Below are positions 6,148 to 6,170 of a stretch of 6,170 bases of DNA, piece by piece (within the stretch, counting starts at the first letter, position 1; each line of letters begins with the position of its first letter). The position numbers and the translations under genes were made by a program. This stretch comes from Caryophanales bacterium UBA6448 (GTDB lineage Bacteria > Bacillota_I > Bacilli_A > RF39 > UBA660). The notes beneath the pieces were generated by a model that saw only the letters and a program-made list of their open reading frames with translations, ran no database searches and was not told the DNA's origin. The stretch is from assembly GCA_002439555.1 (NCBI GenBank), contig DJOC01000041.1, positions 1-6,170 of the forward strand. Reading direction: 5' to 3'.

Positions 6148-6170
6148 ATTTTTTTCAAAGTTACGATATA

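Noticed and set aside
1..6170. CRISPR array, tRNA, insertion sequence, phage or defence system
   Set aside because: No regular spacer-repeat pattern, tRNA-like GC-rich segment, transposase or integrase motif, or known defence gene set was seen. RecD2 and NUDIX here look like ordinary chromosomal genes.

Overview
The window is very AT-rich DNA (GC roughly one quarter by eye) of a low-GC Bacillota/Mycoplasmatota type. Shine-Dalgarno-like leaders are present before several genes, starts are ATG or GTG, and the intact genes stop with TAA or TAG. All tryptophans in the two helicase sites and the DUF2207-like protein are TGG, so nothing suggests a TGA=Trp code. RecD2 and MtaB match Bacilli-type families. 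An uncultured gut-type Bacilli relative (RF39, Acholeplasma or Erysipelotrichales-like) is a guess from composition and gene content only.

Layout. (1) Positions 40-3986, minus strand: a tight three-gene operon, read from high to low coordinates. It holds an uncharacterised single-pass membrane protein of 169 aa, then mtaB (ms2t6A37 tRNA methylthiotransferase), then recD2 (SF1B 5'-3' DNA helicase). The first two genes are 9 bp apart, with the mtaB SD directly abutting the upstream stop. mtaB and recD2 share one base in a TAATG stop-start. A good promoter (TTTAAA, 17 bp, extended -10 TGCTACAAT) lies at 4010-4038. (2) Positions 4123-4525, minus strand: a decayed NUDIX hydrolase gene of the Nudix_N family, broken into four recognisable pieces by frameshifts and small deletions, with its C-terminal part gone. 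(3) Positions 4526-4681: a divergent intergenic region with a candidate promoter on each strand and three TGTAAA/TTTACA hexamers at an exact 16-bp spacing between them. (4) Positions 4682-5506, plus strand: a membrane protein equal to the C-terminal half of DUF2207 (YciQ-like) proteins, without the usual ectodomain. (5) Positions 5504-5530: a hairpin between convergent genes that can terminate both. (6) Positions 5539-6147, minus strand: a helical protein of unknown function whose reading frame stays open to the window edge.

Functionally the operon combines tRNA modification and DNA repair or replication-fork helicase functions with an unknown membrane protein. These look co-transcribed rather than part of one pathway. 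I found no mobile element, CRISPR array, tRNA, rRNA or phage gene. I see no convincing new multi-gene system. The most informative non-routine items are the NUDIX pseudogene, the matching promoter-leader modules of the two oppositely oriented transcription units, and the stand-alone DUF2207 C-terminal protein.
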